Shown one piece after another: positions 1 to 8,907 of a stretch of DNA of 64,000 nt. Positions within the stretch are counted from its first letter, which is position 1. Each line of letters begins with the position of its first letter. The notes beneath the pieces were generated by a model. It had not been told where the DNA came from. It saw only the letters and a list, made by a program, of their open reading frames with translations, and did not search any database. This DNA comes from Erythrobacter sp. JK5 (GTDB lineage Bacteria > Pseudomonadota > Alphaproteobacteria > Sphingomonadales > Sphingomonadaceae): positions 1,922,001-1,986,000 of the forward strand of contig NZ_CP073577.1 in NCBI RefSeq assembly GCF_018205975.1. The letters are read 5' to 3'. The translations under genes and the position numbers were made by a program.

Positions 1-3000
1 GACGAAGCTGACACGATCGCGCTCGAAGCGCGGGGAACCTTCCAGGGCTTTCGCATCCAGCCGAACGACGCAATCATCGCCTTGCCCGATCAGGCCGCGT
101 TCGTCCTGCGCAGCACCACCGGAGAAGTCGAAGCCACCCCGGTCGCGCCGACGCCGGAAATCATCGCCCGCGACGATGTCGGGCTGGCCGGATCGGTCGA
201 TGTCAACGATACCCAGCCATCGGTGGTGCAGCTGTTCAGTCAGCGCAATTCGGATGGCGGCATCTTCTTCAACTGCACCGGCACGGTCATCAATCCGCGC
301 ACGATCCTGACGGCGGCTCACTGCCTCAACGTGCGCTCGTCGGAAGCGTACGGCCTGCCCGAGACCGGGGCGGCGCGCACGGTGCTGGTGTCCACCGGGG
401 TCGATTCCGGCGAGCGGTTCTTCAACTATTTCACGACCGGCAACAGCTATTCCGCAGGCGGGGTGGCGAGCAGCACCGATGTGATTATCCACCCCTCGTC
501 GAACCTCGACGAGGGCGACCTGCCCTTCCCGTGGGCGGACATTGCGCTGGTCGCGCTGGACGAGCCGATCACCGATGTTCCGGCGATGCCGATCCTGCTT
601 TCCCCGCTGAGCGAGCTGACCCACGTGATCCAGGTCGGCTACGGCGGCTTCGGCACGGCGGCTACCGGCGATATCGGCATCGGCTTCCTGCGCCGCGTGG
701 GCGAGAACATGCTCGGCGCAGTCGCATCGCCCGCCGACCTGATCGATACGACCTTTCCCGGGTTCGCTCCGTCGGCAACCACGTTCGGAACCGAAACGCA
801 GGCGTTCTATTTCACCGATTTCGATAATCCCGATCGCGTTGGACCTGGTCAGGACAGATGCACCTTCGACGGGTTCGGCATCACCTGCGAAAACCTCCAG
901 GCGGTGCTGGATATCGACTGGTTTGCTGGCGACGCGCTGCCCAACGAAGTGGGCACTGCCGGTGGCGACAGCGGCTCGCCGCTGATTGCCGACCAGCTTG
1001 GCGGGCCTCCGGTGGTAACCGCCGTGCTGAGCGGCGGGTTCGACTTCTTCGGGGTCGGCAACACCTATGGCGACATCAGCTTCTACAACCCGCTCTATCC
1101 GTTCTTCGAATTCATCACCGAGAACACGCCGTACAAATACGTCTCTGCCAAGCGCGGGATCGGACTCTGGTCCGATCCGAACCGCTGGACGCAGGATCTC
1201 GATCCGGGATTCCTGATCGACGACGGCACCGGCAATCTGGTCAACGGCATTCCCGCCGGTTCGGAGCCGGGCGTGTACGAGACCGGACCGAAGCTCGGCA
1301 CGATTCTCGGCGTCGATATCTCCGGCAATTCCGATCTGCAATCGATCGACCTTCCGCCCGAGGGTACGCCGAATTTCGGGGGCAACACCCCTGAATCCTC
1401 GGTGCTGCTCGGCCCGGGTTCGACCGGCTTCGTGCCCAACAACACCGACGGCACGCCGGGCACTTCCTTCGCGAACCCGGCGCAATACTTCGACGTCATC
1501 CTCAATCGGTTCGGCGGCACCGTGGTCGACATGGATGTCGAAATCGACAAGCTTACGCTCGACCACGTGTTCGCCGGCTTCGTCCTGCCCGAGGAATACG
1601 CGTTCCGCACCATCATCGGCTACGAACAGTTCAACGGGCTGGCGCAGATCGATGGAACGTTCGAAGCCGGTCTCGTCGCGCTGTTCGGCGGACTCACCAC
1701 CGGCGAGGGCACGATCGCCTCGCCGGCGGTGTTCAACCTGTCGGCCGGCATCGCGCCGGGCGGGCTGTTCGGGATCGGCACGCTCACGATCGACGGAGAC
1801 TACATCCAGGCCAGCGAAGGCACCTTGTTGGCCAATGTGCAGTTCAACGGTCGCAATGCCGATGCCGACCTGCTGGCGGTGACCGGAGATGCCAGCCTCG
1901 CCGGAAACCTGATCGTATCGGGTCGCCGGGGTGTGCGCTTCGGTCGTGAAGCGACCATCCTCACTGCGAGTTCGGTGCTGGGCGATTTCGACGACGTGTT
2001 TCTCATCACCGGCTCTCCGCTGCTGTTCGCCGAAACGCGGGTCGAAGGCGGAGACGTGATCGTCTCGATCAATGCGCTGCGGCTGCGCGACCTGTTCGGC
2101 CAGTCGAAGAATCTCGCTTCGCTCGGCGCGGCGCTGGATACGTTGCGCTTCGAGGGCCGGTTCGACGAATTTGTCGGCCTGTTCGATGTCATCGACAATG
2201 CCGGGATCGGGTCGCTGGTCCCGACGCTGTCTTCGCTGACCCCGATCAGCGCCTTCGAGCAGTCGTTCGTCGCGAACAGCTTTTCGCAGCGCTTCACTGG
2301 CCAGCTCGGCCAGCGGACACTGTCGCTGCGCGGGGCCAACGGCGCCGCGGCTGGCTTCTCGTCGGCAGGCGGCGCGACCTTTGCGATCGCCGGGACCAAC
2401 CCGCAAGATGCCGGGAAGCTCGGCTTCTTCAGCACCGTCAGCGGGTCGTTCCTCGCCAGCGCGGCGGAGCGCAACACCGGCACCAATGCGTTCGAGGAAG
2501 CCGCCTTCACGCAGGCGGGCGAATTGACGCTCGGCGCCGATATGCGGGTCTCGGACCATGTCGCCGTCGGCTTCGCGATGACGAATATCCGCAACAGCGC
2601 GTCCAATGCCGGGGCTTCGTTCCGTCCGGACGACACCAGCATTGCCGCAGCCGCCTATGCCGCCGCGCAATTCGGGCAGGGTTTTGCCGACATGTATGTC
2701 GGCTTCTCGCGCCAGAATTACGGGGTCGAGCGAACCAGCTCGGGCGATTTCGCGCTCGCCTATGCCAGCGCGCAGGGTGCCGCCGAGGGTCGCCAGACCT
2801 TCGCCGGGATGCGGGTCGGCTACGCGATCGACGTGGCACCGGGCTTCGAGGTCGGTCCGGTCGCGAGCGTCGACTTCGTCCGCAGCAATATCGGCGGGTA
2901 TGACGAAGTCGGTGCAGGCCTGTTCGGGCTGACGGTGCATGAACGCAGCTTCACTTCGGTCGGCACCAAATTCGGCCTGATGGGCGCGCTCGATACGCAG

Positions 3001-3276
3001 GTCGGCCGCACCGGGACGCTCTCCGCGTTCGGATCGGTCGCCTATGCGCGCGAGCTTGCCGACAGCGAGGACGTCGTCACGGCGAACTTCTTCGGTGCGC
3101 CGGACGTGCCGTTCTCGATCGTCAACGCGCTCGATCCGGAATGGGTGTCGGTCAATGCCGGGATCGAATTGTCGCTCGGTAGCCGCCTGAGCCTCAGCGC
3201 CAGCGGAACGTCCGATCTCGGACGCGGCGTGCTGACCAACAACCAGGGCCGGATGACGATAAGCTGGAAGTTCTAA
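1..3276 (+). CDS. Trypsin-like serine protease autotransporter (5' end outside window)
   Basis: The frame is open from base 1, so the true start and any signal peptide lie upstream; at least 1091 residues are visible. The first third is a chymotrypsin-fold (S1) protease. The His of LTAAHC is at 319-321, the Asp of ADIALV at 538-540, and the Ser of GGDSGSP at 970-972, a complete triad. The middle is a repetitive, Gly-rich passenger region. The last roughly 280 residues form an autotransporter beta-barrel ending in Trp-Lys-Phe, the terminal aromatic expected for outer-membrane insertion. Inferred role: a protease exposed at, or released from, the cell surface (type V secretion). The substrate is unknown. 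A terminator follows, so this looks like the last or only gene of its transcript. Confidence 0.88.
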   Translation, partial: DEADTIALEARGTFQGFRIQPNDAIIALPDQAAFVLRSTTGEVEATPVAPTPEIIARDDVGLAGSVDVNDTQPSVVQLFSQRNSDGGIFFNCTGTVINPRTILTAAHCLNVRSSEAYGLPETGAARTVLVSTGVDSGERFFNYFTTGNSYSAGGVASSTDVIIHPSSNLDEGDLPFPWADIALVALDEPITDVPAMPILLSPLSELTHVIQVGYGGFGTAATGDIGIGFLRRVGENMLGAVASPADLIDTTFPGFAPSATTFGTETQAFYFTDFDNPDRVGPGQDRCTFDGFGITCENLQAVLDIDWFAGDALPNEVGTAGGDSGSPLIADQLGGPPVVTAVLSGGFDFFGVGNTYGDISFYNPLYPFFEFITENTPYKYVSAKRGIGLWSDPNRWTQDLDPGFLIDDGTGNLVNGIPAGSEPGVYETGPKLGTILGVDISGNSDLQSIDLPPEGTPNFGGNTPESSVLLGPGSTGFVPNNTDGTPGTSFANPAQYFDVILNRFGGTVVDMDVEIDKLTLDHVFAGFVLPEEYAFRTIIGYEQFNGLAQIDGTFEAGLVALFGGLTTGEGTIASPAVFNLSAGIAPGGLFGIGTLTIDGDYIQASEGTLLANVQFNGRNADADLLAVTGDASLAGNLIVSGRRGVRFGREATILTASSVLGDFDDVFLITGSPLLFAETRVEGGDVIVSINALRLRDLFGQSKNLASLGAALDTLRFEGRFDEFVGLFDVIDNAGIGSLVPTLSSLTPISAFEQSFVANSFSQRFTGQLGQRTLSLRGANGAAAGFSSAGGATFAIAGTNPQDAGKLGFFSTVSGSFLASAAERNTGTNAFEEAAFTQAGELTLGADMRVSDHVAVGFAMTNIRNSASNAGASFRPDDTSIAAAAYAAAQFGQGFADMYVGFSRQNYGVERTSSGDFALAYASAQGAAEGRQTFAGMRVGYAIDVAPGFEVGPVASVDFVRSNIGGYDEVGAGLFGLTVHERSFTSVGTKFGLMGALDTQVGRTGTLSAFGSVAYARELADSEDVVTANFFGAPDVPFSIVNALDPEWVSVNAGIELSLGSRLSLSASGTSDLGRGVLTNNQGRMTISWKF

Positions 3277-3320
3277 GCCAGCGCCCTCGGTCCGCCGACA
3301 AAGCGGGCCATGAACAAATG

Positions 3321-3354
3321 ACCCCCGCGCCGGGCGATCGGTGCGGGGGTTTCC
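3321..3354 (+). terminator. Rho-independent terminator after the autotransporter
   Basis: ACCCCCGC (3321-3328) pairs with GCGGGGGT (3343-3350), extended inward by GCC/GGT, and is followed by a T-rich run. It sits 45 bases after the autotransporter stop. Confidence 0.7.
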
Positions 3355-3460
3355 TTTTGTCGGATCCCGGGAACTGGACAGGTCGGCGCCGCTGGATCAG
3401 TGTAACGACCTGTGATCTGCCGCGTATAACCTCGCGGCCGACACTGCGGGAGGACATGCC

Positions 3461-4954
3461 ATGATCGACATTTTCAGCGGCCTATCCACGCTCTTCATTT
3501 TCGTTTTGGGCCTCGCCGCGCTTGCGATCGTGGTGCTGTTCTTCATCGATCGCTACCAGACCGCCGATACCGTTCGGCGCAACTATCCGGTGATCGGACG
3601 GATGCGCTACATCCTCTCCGACCTCGGCGAATTCTTCCGCCAGTATTTCTTCGCGATGGACCGCGAGGAAATGCCCTTCAACCGCGCCCAGCGCGACTGG
3701 GTCTACGATGCGGCGAAGCACGAATCGACCAATGTCGCGTTCGGTTCGACCCGCAATCTCGAGCCGGTCGGCACACCGATCTTCGTCAATTGCCCGTGGC
3801 CCACGCTGGAGGAGGACGCGGTCGAGGCCGCGCCGATGCGGATCGGCGATGGAGCGGCGCGCATTCCCTACGACGCGCCCTCGCTCTTCAACATTTCGGG
3901 CATGAGCTACGGCGCGATCTCGGTCCCGGCGGTGCGCGCGCTGTCGAACGGCGCGGCGATGGCGAAATGCTGGATGAACACCGGCGAAGGCGGCCTTGCA
4001 CCCTATCATCTCGAAGGCGGCTGCGACATCGTGTTCCAGATCGGCACCGCGAAATACGGGGTGCGCGACGAGGATGGCAAATTGTCGGACGACAAGCTGC
4101 GCGAGGTCGCATCGCACGAGCAGGTGCGAATGTTCGAGATCAAGCTCTCGCAGGGAGCCAAGCCAGGCAAGGGCGGCATCCTGCCCGCCACCAAGGTCAA
4201 TGCCGAGATCGCGAAGATCCGGGGTATCCCGGAAGGCGAGGACTCGATCTCGCCCAATCGTCACCCCGAAATCGGCAGCAATGCCGAGCTGCTCGACATG
4301 ATTGCGCATATCCGCGAGGTCACCGGCAAGCCGGTCGGGATCAAGACCGTGATCGGCGCCTATGGCTGGATCGAGGAGTTGTTCGAAGAGATCAATGCGC
4401 GCGGGCAGGAGAGTGCGCCCGATTTCATCACCGTCGATGGCGGCGATGGCGGCACGGGCGCGGCGCCGCTGCCGCTGATCGACAATGTCGGGCTGACCCT
4501 GCGCGAGGCTCTGCCGATGCTGGTCGATTTGCGCGATGCGGGAGGGCTGAAGGACCGCATCCGCATTGTCGCGAGCGGCAAGCTGGTGACTCCGAGCGAG
4601 GTCGCGTGGGCGCTTTGCGCGGGCGCGGACTTCGTGATCTCGGCGCGCGGCTTCATGTTCGCGCTCGGCTGCATCCAGGCGATGAAGTGCAACAAGAACA
4701 CCTGCCCGACCGGCATCACCACCCACGACCCCGCGCTGCAACGCGGGCTGGACCCGGCGAACAAAGCGGTGCGGGTGGCAAACTTCGTCGAGCAGATGCG
4801 GAAAGAGGTGGGCGTGATCGCGCATAGCTGCGGCGTGCCGGAGCCACGGCGTCTGAAGCGCTACCACGTGCGGCTGGTCTGCCCGGACGGACGCTCGCGG
4901 CCGCTGGACGAGCTGTGGCCGCCGGTTAGGCCGGAAGGCCAGGTCGCGGCCTAG
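3461..4954 (+). CDS. FMN-binding glutamate synthase domain protein
   Basis: 497 residues. A single N-terminal membrane segment (about residues 8-28) is followed by a full glutamate-synthase central/FMN-binding domain (GltB/GltS family). The iron-sulfur Cys set is present as C404-x5-C410-x4-C415, and the Gly-rich DGGDGGTGAAP stretch matches the FMN/substrate barrel. It lacks the glutaminase (GATase) domain of true GltB, so it belongs to the stand-alone family whose physiological reaction is not settled; archaeal-type relatives are candidate ammonia-dependent glutamate synthases. A GGGAGGA ribosome site precedes the ATG. Its stop codon overlaps the convergent gene at a shared CTAG. Confidence 0.85.
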   Translation: MIDIFSGLSTLFIFVLGLAALAIVVLFFIDRYQTADTVRRNYPVIGRMRYILSDLGEFFRQYFFAMDREEMPFNRAQRDWVYDAAKHESTNVAFGSTRNLEPVGTPIFVNCPWPTLEEDAVEAAPMRIGDGAARIPYDAPSLFNISGMSYGAISVPAVRALSNGAAMAKCWMNTGEGGLAPYHLEGGCDIVFQIGTAKYGVRDEDGKLSDDKLREVASHEQVRMFEIKLSQGAKPGKGGILPATKVNAEIAKIRGIPEGEDSISPNRHPEIGSNAELLDMIAHIREVTGKPVGIKTVIGAYGWIEELFEEINARGQESAPDFITVDGGDGGTGAAPLPLIDNVGLTLREALPMLVDLRDAGGLKDRIRIVASGKLVTPSEVAWALCAGADFVISARGFMFALGCIQAMKCNKNTCPTGITTHDPALQRGLDPANKAVRVANFVEQMRKEVGVIAHSCGVPEPRRLKRYHVRLVCPDGRSRPLDELWPPVRPEGQVAA

Positions 4955-6453
4955 GTCTCGGATAGCAGCTTGAGCGTGCCAAAGAAGGCTGGGTGCTCGC
5001 AATCGAAGAATTCGGCTGCTTCTTCGGGAGTGCCATGCCTGCTCCCGTCAAAGCGCGGCTTTAGCTTTCCTTCCCAAACGCGGAAGACCTGCACAAGTTC
5101 GCCGGCATTGTTGCGCGCCGAGTACCAACCGCTTTCGGGGTCATACTCGGTCGCCGCATTCCACTGACAGCTCTGTCCCGTATCCAGCGTCATCAAGCCT
5201 TCGAGCCTGATAGCACCGTCGCCAAGCCCGGTCAGGATGACCGTTTGGTATGACGTTTCGCGGATGGCCGGGAGCAAACGTTTGTACAATTCGCTCCGGC
5301 GCATTCGATCGGGCACCGGGACAATGTCGAGATCGAATCGCAGGGTCTCATCCTTGCCTAGATCGATCTCGGTTCCCAAACTCGCGAGCAATTCGGTGAT
5401 CCGCTCATCGTAGAGTTCATAGAGGCATTTGGGCCGCTCGCATGCCGCGCGCTTTTCGCGCCACAGCCTTTGCTCGCCCACGATGCCGGGTACCCCGCGC
5501 CGACGTGCAAGCTGGAAGACCTTGGTCAGTTCTCCATCGAGGCGGCGCAGCGGGTGTCCCCACTGGCTGCATGTCTGTTGATCAGCGAATGTTTCCTGTC
5601 GGTCGCAATCGAATTCGGGAATTTGTCTCCTGTATCGCTCCGTCTCATCCATGAGCTTGTGAAACTCACTGTTCGAGAGTGTAACCGCGGTCGCACCCGA
5701 CTGCTCGGAACCGTTGGCAACAACGACCGATGCACCGATCTCAACGTCTTTCAGAAGACGGACCGCCGATGGATTGATCCGCGTCCGCTCAAAGGTGGCT
5801 CCCTTGAAAGTGCGCCATCCGATAAAGCCCGATTCGGAAATGTCGGCATCGGTGAAATCGACGCTGTCATAGGTCCCACGGCCGGTTACGCGGCAATTGA
5901 GTTCCTGTGTGCCCGCACAGTGATAAGCGAAACCGCGCATGCTCGCTGCAGTGAAATCGGCGTCGAGAAGCTGGCTGTTGCCGAATGCGCCAATCCAGGC
6001 CCCACCATCCAACACGGCCTCGGAGAAATCGGCATTCTCTGCGTTTACCCCGACAAAGCGAGTGCCCGTGAGGTCCGCCTCGCTCCAGTCGGCGTGTTCG
6101 ATGCTCGAATAGACCAGCGATCCCTGAGTGAATGTTGCGCGATGCGCCTTGCTCTCGGCGAGGATGCTGGAGTGAATGCAACCGCCTTCGAGGGTCTCCA
6201 GAAGGATTGAGATATCCTCTCCCGCCAGATTCGCGCCATAGACAATCACCGCCTCGCCGCCACCCTGCTTTGCTTGTGTGGCAATTTCGGCGGCAGTACC
6301 CATCGAGCGCGCGTCAATGACGGTCGAATTTTCGCCCAGGCTGCATTGTGCGCGGACCTCCGCGGCGCGCTCGGGGGTCAGCATCGCAATCTCGCCCATC
6401 GGCGTCACGATATGCGTCGCCGTGATCAGAACACTGGCGATGGTTTGAAGCAT
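4951..6453 (-). CDS. Pentapeptide-repeat protein with LprI-like C-terminal region
   Basis: 500 residues. The N-terminal half contains A(D/N)LxG-type pentapeptide repeats (for example EADLTGTRF, NADFSEAVL, ADFTAASM, VDFTDADIS), which fold as a right-handed quadrilateral helix. Roughly residues 285-355 resemble the lysozyme-inhibitor LprI family: a Cys-rich stretch with spaced CDRQ, QQTC, LRRLDGEL, QRLWREKRAACE and YELYDERI elements. The N terminus is weakly hydrophobic, so export is possible but not certain. The start is chosen at the first ATG, with an AAAGGC site upstream. It lies about 80 bases downstream of rnpB on the same strand. Function unknown; the combination suggests a periplasmic binding or inhibitor role, which is inference. 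Confidence 0.65.
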   Translation of the reverse strand: MLQTIASVLITATHIVTPMGEIAMLTPERAAEVRAQCSLGENSTVIDARSMGTAAEIATQAKQGGGEAVIVYGANLAGEDISILLETLEGGCIHSSILAESKAHRATFTQGSLVYSSIEHADWSEADLTGTRFVGVNAENADFSEAVLDGGAWIGAFGNSQLLDADFTAASMRGFAYHCAGTQELNCRVTGRGTYDSVDFTDADISESGFIGWRTFKGATFERTRINPSAVRLLKDVEIGASVVVANGSEQSGATAVTLSNSEFHKLMDETERYRRQIPEFDCDRQETFADQQTCSQWGHPLRRLDGELTKVFQLARRRGVPGIVGEQRLWREKRAACERPKCLYELYDERITELLASLGTEIDLGKDETLRFDLDIVPVPDRMRRSELYKRLLPAIRETSYQTVILTGLGDGAIRLEGLMTLDTGQSCQWNAATEYDPESGWYSARNNAGELVQVFRVWEGKLKPRFDGSRHGTPEEAAEFFDCEHPAFFGTLKLLSET

Positions 6454-6533
6454 GCCTTTACCCGATTGCCCATTGTTATTCGCATTCCCGATATATTGTC
6501 GGACTTAAGCCATTGTGAATCCTGTGAATGCGT

Positions 6534-6947
6534 CAGGGGCCTCATAAGCCGGGTTCTGTCTCCGCAACCGGTATCTTGCGACCAGCGCTGCGGTGGCAGC
6601 CATTCGTCTAGGCCGTCCGTTGCCGAACGGCTCAAGCAGCCAACCCGGGCCTCTCGCGGCGAAGCGCCACTGCCTGCCCCGAAAGACAGGCGCGAGGCCC
6701 CTATTTGGCCTTGCTCCGGGTGGGGTTTGCCATGCGGACACTGTTGCCAGAGCCCCGGTGCGCTCTTGCCGCACCCTTTCACCCTTGCCTGTGCGCTTTA
6801 GGCGCCATCGGCGGTATACTCTCTGTGGCACTTTCCCTGAGCCTGCGCCGAAACGCCTGCCCGGCGGGCGTTACCCGCCACCCTTGCTTCGTGGAGCCCG
6901 GACTTTCCTCGGTATCTTCTCGATAACGCGGCTGCCTCAGCCCCCTG
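6534..6947 (-). ncRNA. rnpB: RNase P RNA, bacterial type A
   Basis: Read on the minus strand, the conserved core GAGGAAAGTCCGGGCTCC lies near the 5' end (about 6892-6911). The universal 3' element AGACAGAACCCGGCTTAT lies at about 6544-6561. The terminal P1 helix AGGGG/CCCCT can be drawn between about 6942-6946 and 6535-6539. The length of about 414 nt fits type A alphaproteobacterial RNase P RNA, the ribozyme that matures tRNA 5' ends. The ends are estimated from P1 pairing and may be off by several bases. Confidence 0.93.
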
Positions 6948-6986
6948 ACAAGCGCCGCTTATACCAGACGCAACCTGTAGGGAAGC

Positions 6987-7709
6987 TTACCGCGCAATCC
7001 CCCGATCGCGATCGAGCAGCAGCTGGAACAGGATCGCGCCGATCTGCTGGTCGACCTGACCGTCGATCAGCTCCGGCCGCCAGCGACGCTGGAACGCCTC
7101 GACCGCCTTCGCTGGGTCGGCAATGTCGTAACCGAAACGTTCGAGCGCGAGCATGAACGCGCCGTCGTTCTGGAACGGGTCGCCCAGTTCGAGCTTTTCC
7201 GGCCGGGGCAGACACAATCCGTACCCGGCCAGCCGATCCCACGGGAACAGCTCGCCCGGATCGATCTTGCGGGCGGGCGCGACGTCGGAATGACCGACGA
7301 CATTGGCACGCGGGATGTTGTGATCCTCGACGATCCGCGCCACCAGCGGCACCAGCGCCTCGAACTGGGCGTCGGAGAATGCGCGATAGCCGCCCGCGTG
7401 GCCGGGGTGGTCAAGCTCGATCCCGATGCTCGCCGAATTGACGTCCCTGATCCCGCGCCAGTACGAAGTCCCCGCGTGCCAGGCGCGCTTGTCCTCGGGC
7501 ACCAGCTGGGTCACCACGCCTTCCTCGCTGATCAGGTAATGCGCGCTAACCTTCGCCTCGGGAGAGGTCATCTTGCCCAGCGCCGCCTCGATCGGCTTCA
7601 TCTCGGTATAGTGCAGCACCAGCATGGTCAGCGGCAGCGCGCGTTCGTCGAAATTGGGCGAGTGGACGACCGCGTGGACCAGCTCCGATCGGCGCATGCG
7701 CTTGCCCAT
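6987..7709 (-). CDS. N-acetylmuramoyl-L-alanine amidase (AmpD/AmiD type) with peptidoglycan-binding tail
   Basis: 240 residues, an Amidase_2 domain hydrolysing the MurNAc-L-Ala bond of muropeptides. The zinc ligands are visible as H33 (LHYTE), H140 (GHSDVAP) and D150 (KIDPG). The catalytic-region Glu is in GIELDHPG. The C-terminal roughly 60 residues (FQNDGAFMLALERFGYD onward) look like a peptidoglycan-binding helical module, as in AmiD. I see no clear signal peptide. The start lies 4 bases after the chpT stop, so the two genes are probably cotranscribed. Inferred role: cell-wall recycling or turnover. Confidence 0.9.
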   Translation of the reverse strand: MGKRMRRSELVHAVVHSPNFDERALPLTMLVLHYTEMKPIEAALGKMTSPEAKVSAHYLISEEGVVTQLVPEDKRAWHAGTSYWRGIRDVNSASIGIELDHPGHAGGYRAFSDAQFEALVPLVARIVEDHNIPRANVVGHSDVAPARKIDPGELFPWDRLAGYGLCLPRPEKLELGDPFQNDGAFMLALERFGYDIADPAKAVEAFQRRWRPELIDGQVDQQIGAILFQLLLDRDRGIAR

Positions 7710-7713
7710 GCGG

Positions 7714-8367
7714 TTACCCGATCATCCCTTCGGGCTGCGGCAGCACCGCGCCGAGCACCAACGTCTTGTCGGCCAGCTTGTATTGCAGCCCGCCGCCCAG
7801 TTCTTCCGCCACCAGCGCAATCATGTGCGCGGCGGCCGTGCGGCTGGAGAGTTCGCCGCGCGCCAGATCGCCCTGCAGCGCCTTCCCGATCGTCTCGTCG
7901 AAGGCGATCCGTTCGCCATTCGCGCGGGTCACGATCTCCGCATTGCCGTCGCGCATTTCGGCGCCGATATCGAGCGTTCCCCCGCGCACCAGCGCATCGA
8001 GCGCGATCTGCGCGAGGTTGAGCATCACCTTCACCGCCGGTTTGGGCAGGCTGCTTTCCGACATGGCCCAGTTGATCTTCACCCCCTTGGCATCGCTCGC
8101 CAGCGCTTCGATCACGTCCTGCGCCTCCTCGACCGGCACCGCTTCGCCAAACCCGCCAGCCGCGCCGAACGCGAGCCGGAAAAACTTGAGCTTGTCGGTG
8201 CTGATCTTGGCGCTCTGTTCGAGCAGCTCGACGCATCGGGCCCGCATTTCCGGGTCCCTTTCGTCGGCGAGCAGTTCGAGCCCGTTGGAAAGCGCGCCGA
8301 CGGGGCTGAGCATGTCATGGCACAGCCGCGAACACAGGAGCGCGGCAAGATCGGTTTGCGAAGTCAT
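7714..8367 (-). CDS. chpT: Histidine phosphotransferase ChpT
   Basis: 217 residues. The dimerisation/phosphotransfer helix carries LCSRLCHDMLSPVGAL with phosphorylatable H17. It is followed by a degenerate HATPase-like fold (NLAQIALDALVRGG and the later GGGLQYK stretch). In Caulobacter, ChpT relays phosphate from the hybrid kinase CckA to CtrA and CpdR. Length and motif agree with that family. It is the first gene of a likely two-gene unit with the downstream amidase. The same window also encodes ClpX, ClpP and RcdA, parts of the CtrA degradation pathway. Confidence 0.93.
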   Translation of the reverse strand: MTSQTDLAALLCSRLCHDMLSPVGALSNGLELLADERDPEMRARCVELLEQSAKISTDKLKFFRLAFGAAGGFGEAVPVEEAQDVIEALASDAKGVKINWAMSESSLPKPAVKVMLNLAQIALDALVRGGTLDIGAEMRDGNAEIVTRANGERIAFDETIGKALQGDLARGELSSRTAAAHMIALVAEELGGGLQYKLADKTLVLGAVLPQPEGMIG

Positions 8368-8506
8368 GAAGCGGTCGATTGTCCTACACGATGGAACACT
8401 TGGAACACCATCCTAAGGGCAAAACCGCCAGCCTTCCACCTCACCTTGGAAATTGCGCGCAGAAAGCCGGGGAAGCGGTGGAATCGTGCGGTCATCGGGG
8501 GCCGGA

Positions 8507-8902
8507 TCAATGCCCGCACAGGGCGTAGGAAAGCGCGCGGAATCCTTCGCGGCGGTCTTGCCAGAATGCCAGCTCGTCGCCTGCGATGATCGCCCACAGC
8601 CTGCCATCGCCGGCCGCCAGCGCACGGTCTGTGGCGGACGGTACGGGATCGCCGCCGGGATGCGAGTGGAAATAGCCCAGGACGCAAAGCCCTCCCGCGC
8701 GTTCGCTGCGATGGGCATCGATCAGCGCCTGCGGATCGATCTCGAAATGGGTTGCAGGATCGGGATGGACGTTGCGGGTCTCGATCAGCCCGGTGACCCG
8801 CATGCCCTTGCCCTGAAGGATTCCGCAGGCTTCGTTGGGGTGAGCGTCCAACACCCACTGCCGCATGGCCTCAACCACCTCACTTGTCACCTCGATGCAC
8901 AT
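8507..8902 (-). CDS. JAMM/MPN-domain metallopeptidase (Mov34/PAD-1 family)
   Basis: 131 residues, a single compact JAB/MPN domain. The complete JAMM zinc set is visible: E24 (NEACGIL), H79 and H81 (FHSHP), S89 and D92, that is HxHx7SxxD. Bacterial relatives release C-terminal peptides from ubiquitin-like or sulfur-carrier proteins such as ThiS, MoaD and CysO. No such carrier gene is adjacent. The gene is divergent from rluD with only 5 bases between the start codons, so each promoter must lie inside the other gene or initiate leaderless. Activity is inferred from intact residues; the substrate is unknown. Confidence 0.85.
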   Translation of the reverse strand: MCIEVTSEVVEAMRQWVLDAHPNEACGILQGKGMRVTGLIETRNVHPDPATHFEIDPQALIDAHRSERAGGLCVLGYFHSHPGGDPVPSATDRALAAGDGRLWAIIAGDELAFWQDRREGFRALSYALCGH

Positions 8903-8907
8903 CGCGC

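Noticed and set aside
3482..5002. A 506-codon open frame opposite the glutamate-synthase-domain gene
   Set aside because: Shadow of a gene with an intact FMN/iron-sulfur motif; Arg/His/Asp-rich composition typical of antisense frames.
8390..8410. Tandem GGAACAC repeat upstream of chpT as an ECF15/EcfG promoter
   Set aside because: GGAAC matches a -35 word, but on the relevant (minus) strand it reads GTGTTCC, and no suitably spaced CGTT -10 element is present.
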